This document shows, in pieces, positions 22,297 through 31,402 of a DNA stretch of 64,000 nt; position 1 is the stretch's first letter; every line of letters starts with the position of its first letter. The notes beneath the pieces were generated by a model, which had not been told where the DNA came from, did not search any database, and saw nothing but the letters and a program-made list of their open reading frames with translations. Source of the DNA: Isoetes taiwanensis. Its lineage: Eukaryota; Streptophyta; Lycopodiopsida; Isoetales; Isoetaceae. The stretch is from the NCBI GenBank assembly GCA_021234155.1, contig JAJEKV010000027.1, positions 13,609,714 to 13,673,713 of the forward strand, written 5' to 3'. The translations under genes and the position numbers were made by a program.

Positions 22297-24951
22297 TTGA
22301 GATTCCTGTCATGGAACATACATGGTCTTTCACAAGAAAAGGTTGCTGCAAGCATGGATGTGCTGCGCACAATGGATGTGCTGCTCTTCCTTGAGACATG
22401 GGAGCATCAAACCAGGCCACTTCCAGACATACCAGGTTTCATAATTATAGACTCTGTTTGGAACATAAGGGAACATGGAGTAGGACGAGGATACAGAGGC
22501 CTGGCAGCATATGCTCGGACAGAAGTTGCCAAACACATAAAAGTAGTGGCAAAGCATGAGTATAAACAACACATGTGGCTGCAAGTAGAGTTGGAGAACC
22601 GCCGAGTGTACTTAGCCACCTGTTACTATGCCCCTTTAAACATGACGGTCTACAATCAAACAGGTCTAGATAGAGACAATCCGCTGCACGTTCTTAACAA
22701 AGAGGCCTTAATATACAAGGATACAGGAGAACTGCTAGTTGTCGGTGATTTCAATGCAAGAACAACAGGGCTGCAAACTGTATTATACATACAAGAGGGA
22801 GATCCACTCTTATTGGAAGAAGATGATAAAAGTTTTAGACGCCACTCCACAGATCAGATAAGAAATGCAATGGGAGACAAGCTGCTTGACTTTGGCACTG
22901 CATGTGGCCTCAAGATCATAAACGGCATAGAGCAATATAAACAAACAAATTCCAGCACCTGCATTACTCCGATGGGAGAAAGTATTGTAGACTACCTGCT
23001 AACATCACCATGTAGTGATCTGTTGCAACATTTTGAGTTCACAGATAAATTGCCAGAATCAGATCACATTGGTCTGAGCTTTGAGTTGAAGGGAAGATTA
23101 AATGTGGCGGAAATCCCTGTCCGTTTCAAGCCTAGGCTGAAATTGGACTATGTTAAGAGAGACTCTTTTCAAAAACGAATGGACCAGGTATTAAATCACA
23201 TTGATTGGCAGGGGAAGTTAGACGTAGACTCTCTCTTACTCACAGATATCATAATGAGAGAAGCAGGGCAATGCTTTGGGTACACAAGACCCAGGAAGGT
23301 AGGCGTCCCATGCAACACATGGTGGGACACAGAATGTTCAATGGCAAGAGCTCAATTGCCTAAGGGGATCAAGGTGAAACCCAAATGGTATAAGCAGCTA
23401 ATCAGAAGTAAGAAAAGGGCTTATGAAGTTAAAAGACAAGAGGAGCTTGGGAGCTGGTTTCACAAACACCCAAAAACCTTCTGGAATAAGATCCGAGGCC
23501 ACGTTGATCATCCACAGTTAAAAGAGGAGGATCTCTTGCAGCTGGTAAGGTCCTTATATTATTGTGAAGATGCACCTGGGATGGAAGTCATGGAAGTGAA
23601 TGAAGATATATTTACAATCGCAGAGGTAAGCATGGCCCTGGAGCATATGAGAAATGGTAAAGCGGCAGATCTTGAAGGGTTGAGTGCGGAACTGTTAAAG
23701 TGGGGTGGAGAAAGACTCTTACAGGTCTTAACCAATCAGATGAATGCCGCAGTCAAGGAGAGCTTACCGAGATCATGGCGATTGAATAAGGTCGTTCCCG
23801 TGCATAAATCAGGTAACAAAACAGATGTTTGTAATTACCGCACAATAATGGTAGGGAGTATCTATTCTAAATTACTAGGATGTCTGCTGGAACATAAATT
23901 GAGCACATGGGCTGATGTGAATGGGAAGAGAGCTTCATGCCAAGCAGGTTTCAGAAAAATGCACAATACTCTGGATCATTGCCTCACTTTGAGGGTGCTC
24001 TTCGAACAGGCCAAGAGACCAAAGAAGGCACTATTTCTTGCATTCATTGATTTCTCCAAAGCCTTCGATACAGTACCAAGAGATGGGCTGGGAAATAGAA
24101 TGAAGGAGATTGGGGTCCCGATCACTCTCATGGGTGCAGTATCTCACCTGTATAAAGAAGTTATAGCACGATTAGCAGATAATTTGACTGAAGTCCAAAG
24201 CACAATAGGGGTGAGACAGGGCTGTCCGCTATCACCCACCCTTTTTGGGTTATACATAGATGAGCTGCAATCATGGATGGAGAAGGAAAGGGCTGTGGGA
24301 ACTCAGCTAGGGGATTATGTGATTCAACTGCTGCTCTACGCTGACGACGTAGTGCTACTGGCAGACACTCCAGCATGCCTCCAGAGACACCTGCAAACCT
24401 TGAGCGAGTTCTGCATGGCTAAGAGAATGAAAGTGAACTTGTCTAAATCCAAGATCATGGTATGTGGTACCACAAACAGACCAGATTTCACGTACAATGG
24501 AGAAGCATTGGAAACTGTGAGTAACTATAAATACCTTGGTCTAGATTTCAGCTCAAATTACAAATGGAAAGAATGCATTAAGAAGCGAATAGCAGGAGGA
24601 AAAACAGCCTTATACGGAATGCTCCGGCGATGCCGTAAGGCATCGTTACAAGACTGGGGGTTAAGAAGATTACTCTTCAAAACTCTGGTCCAAACAGTAA
24701 TCCTATATGGTGCTCCAATCTGGGGACCAGCTCTGTCTAAAGGATTATGGAAACAGGTTGAGAGTATCCAGAAGCTATTCTTGCAAGAGGAGTTTGGTAT
24801 TAAGCAGCAAACCCCATATCCTATTATGCTGGCAGAAGCGGATTTACTATCACTTGAGGTAGAAGCACTGATCCAGACCATCACGTTTGTGAACAGATTA
24901 TTTACTTTGGATGACAATCGGATTCCCAAAAAGGCATGGAAGCCTCCATGA
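22297..24951 (+). CDS. LINE ORF2: endonuclease and reverse transcriptase
   Basis: The 884-residue frame starts with an apurinic/apyrimidinic endonuclease: LSWNIHG at residues 4-10, LETW near 32, GDFNA near 150 and SDHIGL near 255. A reverse transcriptase follows, with FIDFSKAFDTVPR near 590, RQGCPLSPTLFG near 640, YADD at about 681-684 and YKYLGLDF near 745. It copies element RNA at a nicked target in the nucleus. There is no ATG at the natural start: the frame is open from the TAG at 22,282, position 22,297 is TTG, and the first in-frame ATG lies inside the endonuclease. Initiation may use a non-ATG codon or readthrough from upstream, or the ATG was lost. The frame ends early at 24,951 by a one-base shift; the C-terminal part continues in another frame from 24,936. 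Confidence 0.93.
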   Translation: MRFLSWNIHGLSQEKVAASMDVLRTMDVLLFLETWEHQTRPLPDIPGFIIIDSVWNIREHGVGRGYRGLAAYARTEVAKHIKVVAKHEYKQHMWLQVELENRRVYLATCYYAPLNMTVYNQTGLDRDNPLHVLNKEALIYKDTGELLVVGDFNARTTGLQTVLYIQEGDPLLLEEDDKSFRRHSTDQIRNAMGDKLLDFGTACGLKIINGIEQYKQTNSSTCITPMGESIVDYLLTSPCSDLLQHFEFTDKLPESDHIGLSFELKGRLNVAEIPVRFKPRLKLDYVKRDSFQKRMDQVLNHIDWQGKLDVDSLLLTDIIMREAGQCFGYTRPRKVGVPCNTWWDTECSMARAQLPKGIKVKPKWYKQLIRSKKRAYEVKRQEELGSWFHKHPKTFWNKIRGHVDHPQLKEEDLLQLVRSLYYCEDAPGMEVMEVNEDIFTIAEVSMALEHMRNGKAADLEGLSAELLKWGGERLLQVLTNQMNAAVKESLPRSWRLNKVVPVHKSGNKTDVCNYRTIMVGSIYSKLLGCLLEHKLSTWADVNGKRASCQAGFRKMHNTLDHCLTLRVLFEQAKRPKKALFLAFIDFSKAFDTVPRDGLGNRMKEIGVPITLMGAVSHLYKEVIARLADNLTEVQSTIGVRQGCPLSPTLFGLYIDELQSWMEKERAVGTQLGDYVIQLLLYADDVVLLADTPACLQRHLQTLSEFCMAKRMKVNLSKSKIMVCGTTNRPDFTYNGEALETVSNYKYLGLDFSSNYKWKECIKKRIAGGKTALYGMLRRCRKASLQDWGLRRLLFKTLVQTVILYGAPIWGPALSKGLWKQVESIQKLFLQEEFGIKQQTPYPIMLAEADLLSLEVEALIQTITFVNRLFTLDDNRIPKKAWKPP

Positions 24952-25475
24952 CGGCGGGCTGGTATAAGGATGCGTTGGATTGGGCTGCAAGCTGGGGTAT
25001 AAGGAGAATGGATTGGCCTGACTCCAAAATTGGTGTACGAGACTTGGTGCAATCACTAGCACTGAAGCGGATCTGGGAAGAACCTGGCACTAAGATGATA
25101 TATTACATGAAGGAGATAAATCCGATGATTGTATATTCGGACCAAGCATATCTTCAGGCCAGGCTTCCACCACACCTGAAACGGACCATTGCACGATACC
25201 GCACAGGTTCCCATAAGCTCAACATAGAGACGGGCAGATGGGCAAGTATCCCAAGAGATAACCGGGTTTGTTTGTTATGCACAGATGGAGATATCGAAGA
25301 TGAGGAGCATGTGTTCTTAACGTGCCCAGCGTATGCAGAAATTAGAGATTCCTTTGGCATCTGTTTTCATAATTTTCATAGTCTCCTGGATATGGATCCA
25401 AGAACTCTAGGATGTTATCTTAAAAAGGTTGAAACTCATAGATCATTTCTGATTCAAGTACAATCAAACATTTAA
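24936..25475 (+). CDS. LINE ORF2 C-terminal part with zinc knuckle (frameshifted from ORF2)
   Basis: The 179-residue frame overlaps the end of ORF2 by 16 bp and continues it naturally (AGWYKDALDWAASWGIRRMD). Near its end is the LINE-type zinc knuckle CLLCTDG, then EEHVFLTCPAYAEIRDSF (pattern C-x2-C ... H-x4-C). The split from ORF2 is a single-base shift at about 24,940 in an otherwise intact element. It could be a late mutation, a sequencing error or, less likely, programmed. The knuckle is thought to bind element RNA or target DNA. Confidence 0.88.
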   Translation: MEASMTAGWYKDALDWAASWGIRRMDWPDSKIGVRDLVQSLALKRIWEEPGTKMIYYMKEINPMIVYSDQAYLQARLPPHLKRTIARYRTGSHKLNIETGRWASIPRDNRVCLLCTDGDIEDEEHVFLTCPAYAEIRDSFGICFHNFHSLLDMDPRTLGCYLKKVETHRSFLIQVQSNI

Positions 25476-25969
25476 GTGTAACTGCTGCTCCATGACCTCA
25501 AGGTCCTAAGGGGCATGATAATAAATATTATTATTATTATTAATATTATTATTATTGGAAATTAATGTTCAAGCTATTGGAATGAGATGAGTACCAGAAT
25601 TCTGTAGCCATTCTTGAGAAGCTGATTTGAGTCTCTGAAGCTTATTTGAGAAGCTGAAGGCGCTATGGAAACTCTGGCGGTCGGGAAAATTCGAATTAGA
25701 AGAAAGATTAGGTTAACTACATTTAGGCGGGATAAATTTGGCGGGATATTTTTTGGGTAGATTGGTTTTTAAAAACTTAATGAAAGAAGTCGGCGGACGG
25801 GTCTTCTTCATTATTATTTGTATGTGTCAAGAATATTTCGAAACTGCATTTTGTGTTTTCTTGAAATTCAAATTTCTCTATTTCTCGCAATGTAGAAAAA
25901 GCTATTTCTTGACGAAAGCAGCTGTCCGAAGCGACCTTCTTCCTCTACTGCTACTAGGCGACTCCGGAG

Positions 25970-28900
25970 ATGTCTTCTAAAAGCGAATCGAGGTCGAGGC
26001 GGACGGGGGCAGGAGGAAGCGGTGGAAGAGGAATCTCTAAACCCGCTCTTCTCAAGTTTCAGAGGACGTTGATCGTAATACCGCAGAATACAACGAAACC
26101 CTATTCAAGGTATTTAATTTGCCACGTAATACACATAATTGTGGGAGAGTATTATGCTTGCATGAATTTGAGATATTTCCTTGCCTTCAGTTAATATGCT
26201 TTGCATGAGTTTGAGTTATTATGCTTTGCATGAATTTTAAGTATTACTATCAGTTAATGCTCTGATTATCCGTTCTGTAGAACATAATTTTGCTCTGCTT
26301 TATATATAGAATATAGCGGTGTTAGACAGTTGGAGATAGCAATGTTCAATGAGGTTAAATAGTGTGAAATATGGATTCATGAAGGGTATATAGCTTAAAA
26401 TGTGGATGCAAAATAATTTAGTTTCAAATTCACGCATAGCATGGTCAATAATAGGAGCTACCAACACGCCAAGCGTGATTTGTACTAATTTAGGTTTAAA
26501 TGCACGCCAAGCGTGATCTCTTGTTCTGAAAAGTACTCTAAAAAGTGCTCATCTTCTTTTGCAGTGACCAAGAGGAAGAAAACCCCTAATAATTCGGGTT
26601 CTAATCCCCGCCAAGAAAGCAAGGGCGGGCGACCCGATGCAAGACTACCATATGATCTCACCTTAGATGATGAAGGGCCGATTCTTATAGCAACCAATCG
26701 ACCACCGCCATACCTCAAGAGGAAATGGACGAGGGTGCCGAGTGGTACGTTGACCTTGCCAAGACAAATGGCAAGCTCGACTTAACTCTCTTCTCGAGGA
26801 AAAAGGAAGCAGACAAGATGGCCAAACAAGGGATCCTAATCTCTTGTGAGGAAGAGGATGACACCAACTGCAAATTGCTCTTGGAGATTACAATGTATGC
26901 GTAAGAAAGATCTGCTTTCGGACTTGCTCACTCGTGAGAGCTTTGCGTACAAGGATACGTTCATGAAGACAGATGTGAACGGTGAGACATGTTTTAAGTA
27001 TGGTTGGCCAACCATACGTTCATGAAGACAGATGTGAACGGTGAGACATGTTTTAAGTATGGTTGGCCAACCAATGTAGCAGTTACGCCAATATCTATTT
27101 GCCAAGGGGTTACAAATATGCGTAGAGGCATGTTCACTAAACCGACACCAAGTCACTATTTGCGACAAGCTAGGGAATTAGCTGACTTGAAAGCTTCTAA
27201 GAGGGTCCTAGATCTAGGGAAGGATGTTCAACCCGCGGTTGTCGAAGGCATGGAGGCTTCGCTTTTTTAGAATGAAGCACAGACAGTGAGTGGCGCAGCC
27301 TAGAGGCCATGAACAAGTCAATAAATACTCGACCATTATCCATTGGGTCTTAAGGAAACTTTTCAGATCCATGTGAAGTCCCTCATCCGCTCACCAAGCT
27401 CCATTTATGTTAGCGTAAGATATGATCCAAAGACATGCCATGGAGATTGTTCGAGCATGATTAGTAATCCAGTCAAATGCCTATGCCGCGGATGTGCTAC
27501 CTTGGGATATGATCTCGAACAAGCCCGCCAGTGGGCGAACTTCCGTGAGATATTGTTAAATGAAAATATTAAATTGCCGTCATCGACGGGCAAAGATTCT
27601 GTTGAGGCACGAAGGCCCTCATCGAGCAAAAAATAACAAACAGGCCAAAACGCGTGTTCTACAATCACTATGCGTTATAGGAGGTGTCAGTATCTTGGAT
27701 GCCAATACTTCACCGCAGATTTGGTGAGATTAGTGCAACTTTGAATGAAATGGGGAAGACATTTCTATACAAAAGGTAACTAACCGCATTAGGATGTTAG
27801 CATTTTAATATTCACGCCACCGTGCTTTCAATTCAATTGAATTCACGCCGCGGCTTGGTTTCATAAATTGAATTCACGCCAGCGCGTTTTTCAAATCAAA
27901 GCAATTCACGCCAGCGTGTTTTCAAATCAATCGAATTCACGCCAAAGCGTTTTTCAAATCAACTTGGTTTCATAAATTGTATTCCAGCGGTGTTTTCAAA
28001 TCAACCAATTGATTTGAAAACACGCCGCGTGAATTGATTGATTTGAAAACACGCCGGCGTGAATTGGTTTGATTTGAAAGCACGCCAAGGCGGAATTGCA
28101 TTAGTAACTTTATTCATTTCACGCCAGGCGTGATTTTTCTCTTGATCAATTCTATTCAAATCGCGCCCGGCGTGTTTCTATTCTATGATACTGATTCAAT
28201 GTCTGTACTATTGCAGTCCATACGTGGAACAACCTGCGCCCACGCCAACAATGGGTGGAATATGGCTGCCCATTGCCCACCGCATGGCGGGTCAAAGTCC
28301 GAGGCATTCAAGCTGCTTGGAGCCGGACTACGTCGCGCACAAATTATACAGAGAAGAAGAAGACCGCAAGAAAATCAAAGAAAAAGGTGGTGATGACATT
28401 GCGGATCCTTTTGAAAGCTCATCTAGCGTGTCGGGACCAATAGACTCGTATAAGATTGTGTTTTGTAAGGAGGCAAAGATGGCTCAAGTGGAATGAATTC
28501 GGGGCGCTTATGCACAAGGGAAGCCGCCGGATACTATGGGTAGGGTGCCTCCCGTTGATGTAAGCATCTTTGACTTGAATGTGACATAGATGAGAAAGAC
28601 TCGGGGGCTAGACGACGGCGAGACCATTTGGGTTTTAGACCAGTGCTTAAAGAAGGAAGTCTTATACAAGAAGAGTGCTTTCACTAAGGATAGGATGTCC
28701 TTCGTTGAGTCTTTGCAGCCATGTGAAGGATGTATGCGACAATGAAGTCACCGTAGGAGCCGAGTTACAAAGGCTATCGGGGGATGTGGGCATTATCCGA
28801 AATTGGATTGCTTTGGACAAATACAAGGTCAAGAATGATGACATCAAGAAGTTTGTATTCTGGTCAAAGGACTTCCTAAAGAATTGGAAGGCTAAAAATA

Positions 28901-30925
28901 CAAAACATAAGGAGACTCTACCCCTAAGGTACTTGGCCGAAGTTGAGAAGAAAAGTGGCCCTTGTGAAGAAGATTACCGGGCCGGCCAAGATTCATCTCC
29001 ATTGGGTACAAAGGTCTCTTGCCGAATCAACTTCCGGCCTTAAAAATATATCACTCTTTGTGTTGGACAAATAGGGGGTGGGAGAGGAGATATGGGCATG
29101 AACCGGAAGGACTACAAATGCTTCTTTACCAAAGATATAGGATTGACAACCCAGAGGTCCTTCACTATTGTCATCGTTTGTCCTTCGTGAGTCACATCTG
29201 CATGCACTATCCGGCTGCTCATGATCCGGAGTGCCTCAAAGTTATTAGGGAGGGATGCCTAATATATGATGTTAAGGATAATGAGTCATGAACAAAGACG
29301 GAAGATGGCACATGTGATCTTCATTATGATAGCCATGCTATCGGGGCATCGAATATGATATTGCTAAGGCCAAGGGGTGACAATAGCGGTGCATGGGAAT
29401 GTTTTCTTCTAGATGATCCGGACTTAAGAACTATATTCTTTCATACGGATCGGGGATCACCGTAACAGGATGAGTCGAAGAGGATGAGGATCGGGACCCC
29501 CTCCTAAGTGGGGAAATCAAGTCACGAGCTACAAACTAAGGAGAAGGGCCCCTTAAATAAAAATGGATTTCCCCGCCTATGGCTGCTTACCTCGTCGAGG
29601 CATTTGCTCCAATTGATACAACCCTTGCTTGGAGCTTCATGTTGGAGGTTATATTGCCCGAGAGGCTCTTATGGGTGCAAGAAGATGTCACCGCTTTGTG
29701 AGTGATGAGCGTGCCAAAGACTTTCTTGAACCATTTCTCATGCATGTGCTTGCCAAGTCTCCTAAAGGCCCTTATGGCAACCTGAAATCATCAAAGAATC
29801 AAAAGTCTCAGAGACTTGTCCAATTCGAAAGTGGACGTTGCTTCCGTGAGGGACCTAGTAATCTGCACCGATAAGGAAAGCAAAGAATGAACAAATAGCT
29901 GCTAAACTGGCTGCTCAAAGTACTGTGATGGCGGCGAACTTAGGGAATATTTTTGCCCACATTGCGGGTGACAATAGAGTAGATTCACAGGTTAACAATG
30001 AACTAATTGACAGGGAAACCGAAAATGAAGGCAACGAAGGCGGCTCTAGTGATTCACAGGTTTGCCAAATCAATAGTAAAATAATGTCGGTTGTGAAGGA
30101 AGGACGCAAATGAACTAATAGAAAATAACAATTCTAACAGTCAGAAGAAGACGAAGATTAAGGGTGGCGAAGGGGAGAATGACGCCGATGACGGCAGCGA
30201 AACTGAAGATGATAGGTATGGCCTTGCCCACGAAATCGTGCCACGCGTGATTTAATTTGTATTACCTTTGAATTAAATCGCGCCAAGCGTGCTTTGATTA
30301 TTTTTCGTTGTCAAACTAAATCACGCCGAGCGCGATTTGATTATGACTATTTCAAATCACGCTTGGCGCGTTTGTATTGTTTGTGTTATCGTATCTTGCT
30401 GACCGGATACATGTTTGATGTTTCAGCTTCCATTGCATTTCTAAGAAGGTTGTGGTGTTCGACCTAAACGGAGTCCTTTGCAAGACTTTTCCGAAAAATA
30501 AAGTGGCTAGAGAACAGTTTCATCAGACACCAGTAGAATCAAACACCAAGTGGATCTATCCGCGGCCGCACTTGAAGGAGATGCTAGATGAGGCATTCAG
30601 GTTATTTCGAGTTGGTATTTGGTCATCCATGGAACTAAGGAACATCAAGGATACTTTGGAGGCACTGGGGGAAATGCATAGACATTGGTTGACCTTTTGG
30701 GATCAGAACAAATGTGTGAAGTTCACTAATCCCAAGGATCCAACAGGCAAGCCTATCTTCATCAAACACTTGAGTAACATGATGGACGAACTTGGTATCA
30801 AGAATAAGGATGATATAATCATAGTGGATGATGATGCTCTCAAATGCTTCTACAATCAAACACAGAGCCCTGAATCCACCATCTTACGATCCAAAAACTT
30901 TCGCGACGATGATTTTCCTCGGTGA
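25970..30925 (+). CDS. Composite multi-exon gene ending in an FCP1/HAD-like phosphatase domain (partly frameshifted)
   Basis: Exon 1 (25,970-26,109) starts MSSKSESRSRRTGAGGSG and ends at an AAG|GTATTT donor. The next exon begins after TTTTGCAG at 26,565 and carries LPYDLTLDDEGPILIA and later EWYVDLAKTNGKLDLTLFSR. Further coding-like blocks lie at 27,100-27,640 (KCLCRGCATLGYDLEQARQW), 28,210-29,290 and 29,550-30,215, where an acidic linker GEGENDADDGSETEDD ends at AG|GTATGG. The last exon (30,427-30,925) starts after TTTCAG. It encodes a phosphatase-like domain: DLNGVLC (motif I), WSS (motif II), GKPIFIKHL (motif III lysine) and IIIVDDDALKC (motif IV). Motif I has Asn where FCP1-type enzymes have the second Asp, so activity is uncertain. 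Internal exons contain frameshifts. The three best-defined introns all carry CACGC palindromes. Confidence 0.55.
26464..26517. promoter_or_regulatory. Two CACGCCAAGCGTG palindromes (intron copy 2)
   Basis: Two identical cores CACGCCAAGCGTGAT lie 38 bp apart in the first intron of the composite gene, just upstream of the splice acceptor at 26,564. Confidence 0.7.
26956..27073 (+). repeat. Perfect tandem duplication, 59-bp unit, in an exon
   Basis: Two exact copies start ATACGTTCATGAAGACAG and end GGTTGGCCAACC. A 59-bp unit is not a multiple of three, so the second copy shifts the frame. Identity of the copies indicates a recent event or an assembly duplication. Confidence 0.9.
27808..28170. 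repeat. Array of CACGCC-GCGTG palindromes in direct and inverted orientation (intron copy 3)
   Basis: About ten copies of a unit of about 35 bp occur. From 27,813 to 27,960 they read TTCACGCC-AGCGTG-TTTTCAAATC. From about 28,012 to 28,110 the inverse GATTTGAAAACACGCC-GCGTGAATT appears. The two halves can fold into one long hairpin. Isolated palindromes follow at 28,119 (TTCACGCCAGGCGTGATT) and 28,161 (CGCGCCCGGCGTG). The array lies between coding-like blocks, in an inferred intron. Confidence 0.8.
30216..30426 (+). promoter_or_regulatory. Palindrome-bearing intron of the phosphatase gene (intron copy 4)
   Basis: The intron runs from GTATGG to TTTCAG. It holds CCACGCGTG at 30,241, CGCGCCAAGCGTG at about 30,279, TCACGCCGAGCGCG at about 30,321 and CACGCTTGGCGCG at about 30,358. 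All are variants of the same palindrome, embedded in AAAT-rich spacers like those of intron copy 3. Confidence 0.7.
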
Positions 30926-30929
30926 AGTT

Positions 30930-31370
30930 TGTGTCTATTATGCATAATTTGGCTATGGGGATGACGGTTGGGTGAAGTGTTAGATTCGCATCCACCGGGA
31001 TAGAATGGTCGACATGGAACCACACCTTGTTAAATACGTGGAAAAACATGGATTGATCCCTTAATGTTTTATTGGAATATATGATATTTTTGTATGATAT
31101 TTGTGCCATGTATCGATAATTTCGAGTCTGGAATGGCCTCGCAAATAATGCAATCTGTTATTATCAAACCTAATATTATCATCTATCGAGCAAGCAATTT
31201 TGGTCTCATCTATGTTAGCAACTTGCTCTTCATTTTTGCATATTTCAATTCGCATATGAAACGTCACACGTGAATCGCAACCTTATGTTATTTTTGAAGT
31301 CCAAAAAAAAAGATTAAAAAAAACAAAAACCCCCTAGAAGACAATAGCAGGTTGGCGTGATTTTGGAGTT
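30930..31370. other. No gene; 3' flank of the phosphatase gene up to the right terminal repeat
   Basis: I see a probable 3' UTR and AT-rich subterminal sequence, including a GGTTGGCGTGATTTTGG half-palindrome next to the inverted repeat. No protein is supported. Confidence 0.5.
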
Positions 31371-31402
31371 GACATAATCCCAATTTAATTGGATGATGGT
31401 TA
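31371..31402 (-). repeat. Right terminal inverted repeat of the 16.9-kb element
   Basis: It reads GACATAATCCC ... GGATGATGGTTA and is the inverse of 14,512-14,543 with two mismatches. Copia coding sequence resumes immediately to its right. Confidence 0.85.

Larger units (their letters stand above)
21640..25556 (+). mobile_element. LINE retrotransposon (apurinic endonuclease type), nearly full length
   Basis: It consists of an eroded ORF1, a long well-preserved ORF2 (endonuclease, reverse transcriptase, C-terminal zinc knuckle), a short 3' region with CCTCAAGGTCCTAAGGGGC, and a tail of ATT/ATA repeats at about 25,517-25,556. It lies inside the 16.9-kb inverted-repeat element between its second and third plus-strand genes, and is far better preserved than its surroundings, so it is the younger insertion. 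The ATT-type tail separates it from the TATTC-tailed LINEs at 33, 41 and 58 kb. Confidence 0.9.
14512..31402. mobile_element. Candidate giant DNA transposon (about 16.9 kb) bounded by 32-bp terminal inverted repeats
   Basis: The block interrupts a Copia pol frame. Joining ...GGGTATAGA on the left to GATTATATGACC on the right, with one shared GA, restores Gly-Tyr-Arg-Leu-Tyr-Asp-Pro in frame. Its two ends are inverted copies of each other, 30 of 32 positions, starting TAACCATCAT. If the repeat is read as starting ACC, a 6-bp duplication TAGAT(A/T) flanks it; if as TAACC, the duplication is only GA. Inside are a minus-strand gene with DDE-like motifs, two duplicated promoters, a small acidic frame, a two-exon gene, a long composite gene ending in an FCP1-like phosphatase domain, palindrome-rich introns, and a later LINE insertion. 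No known superfamily fits all of this. The alternative is an ordinary transposon grown by nested insertions. Confidence 0.7.
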
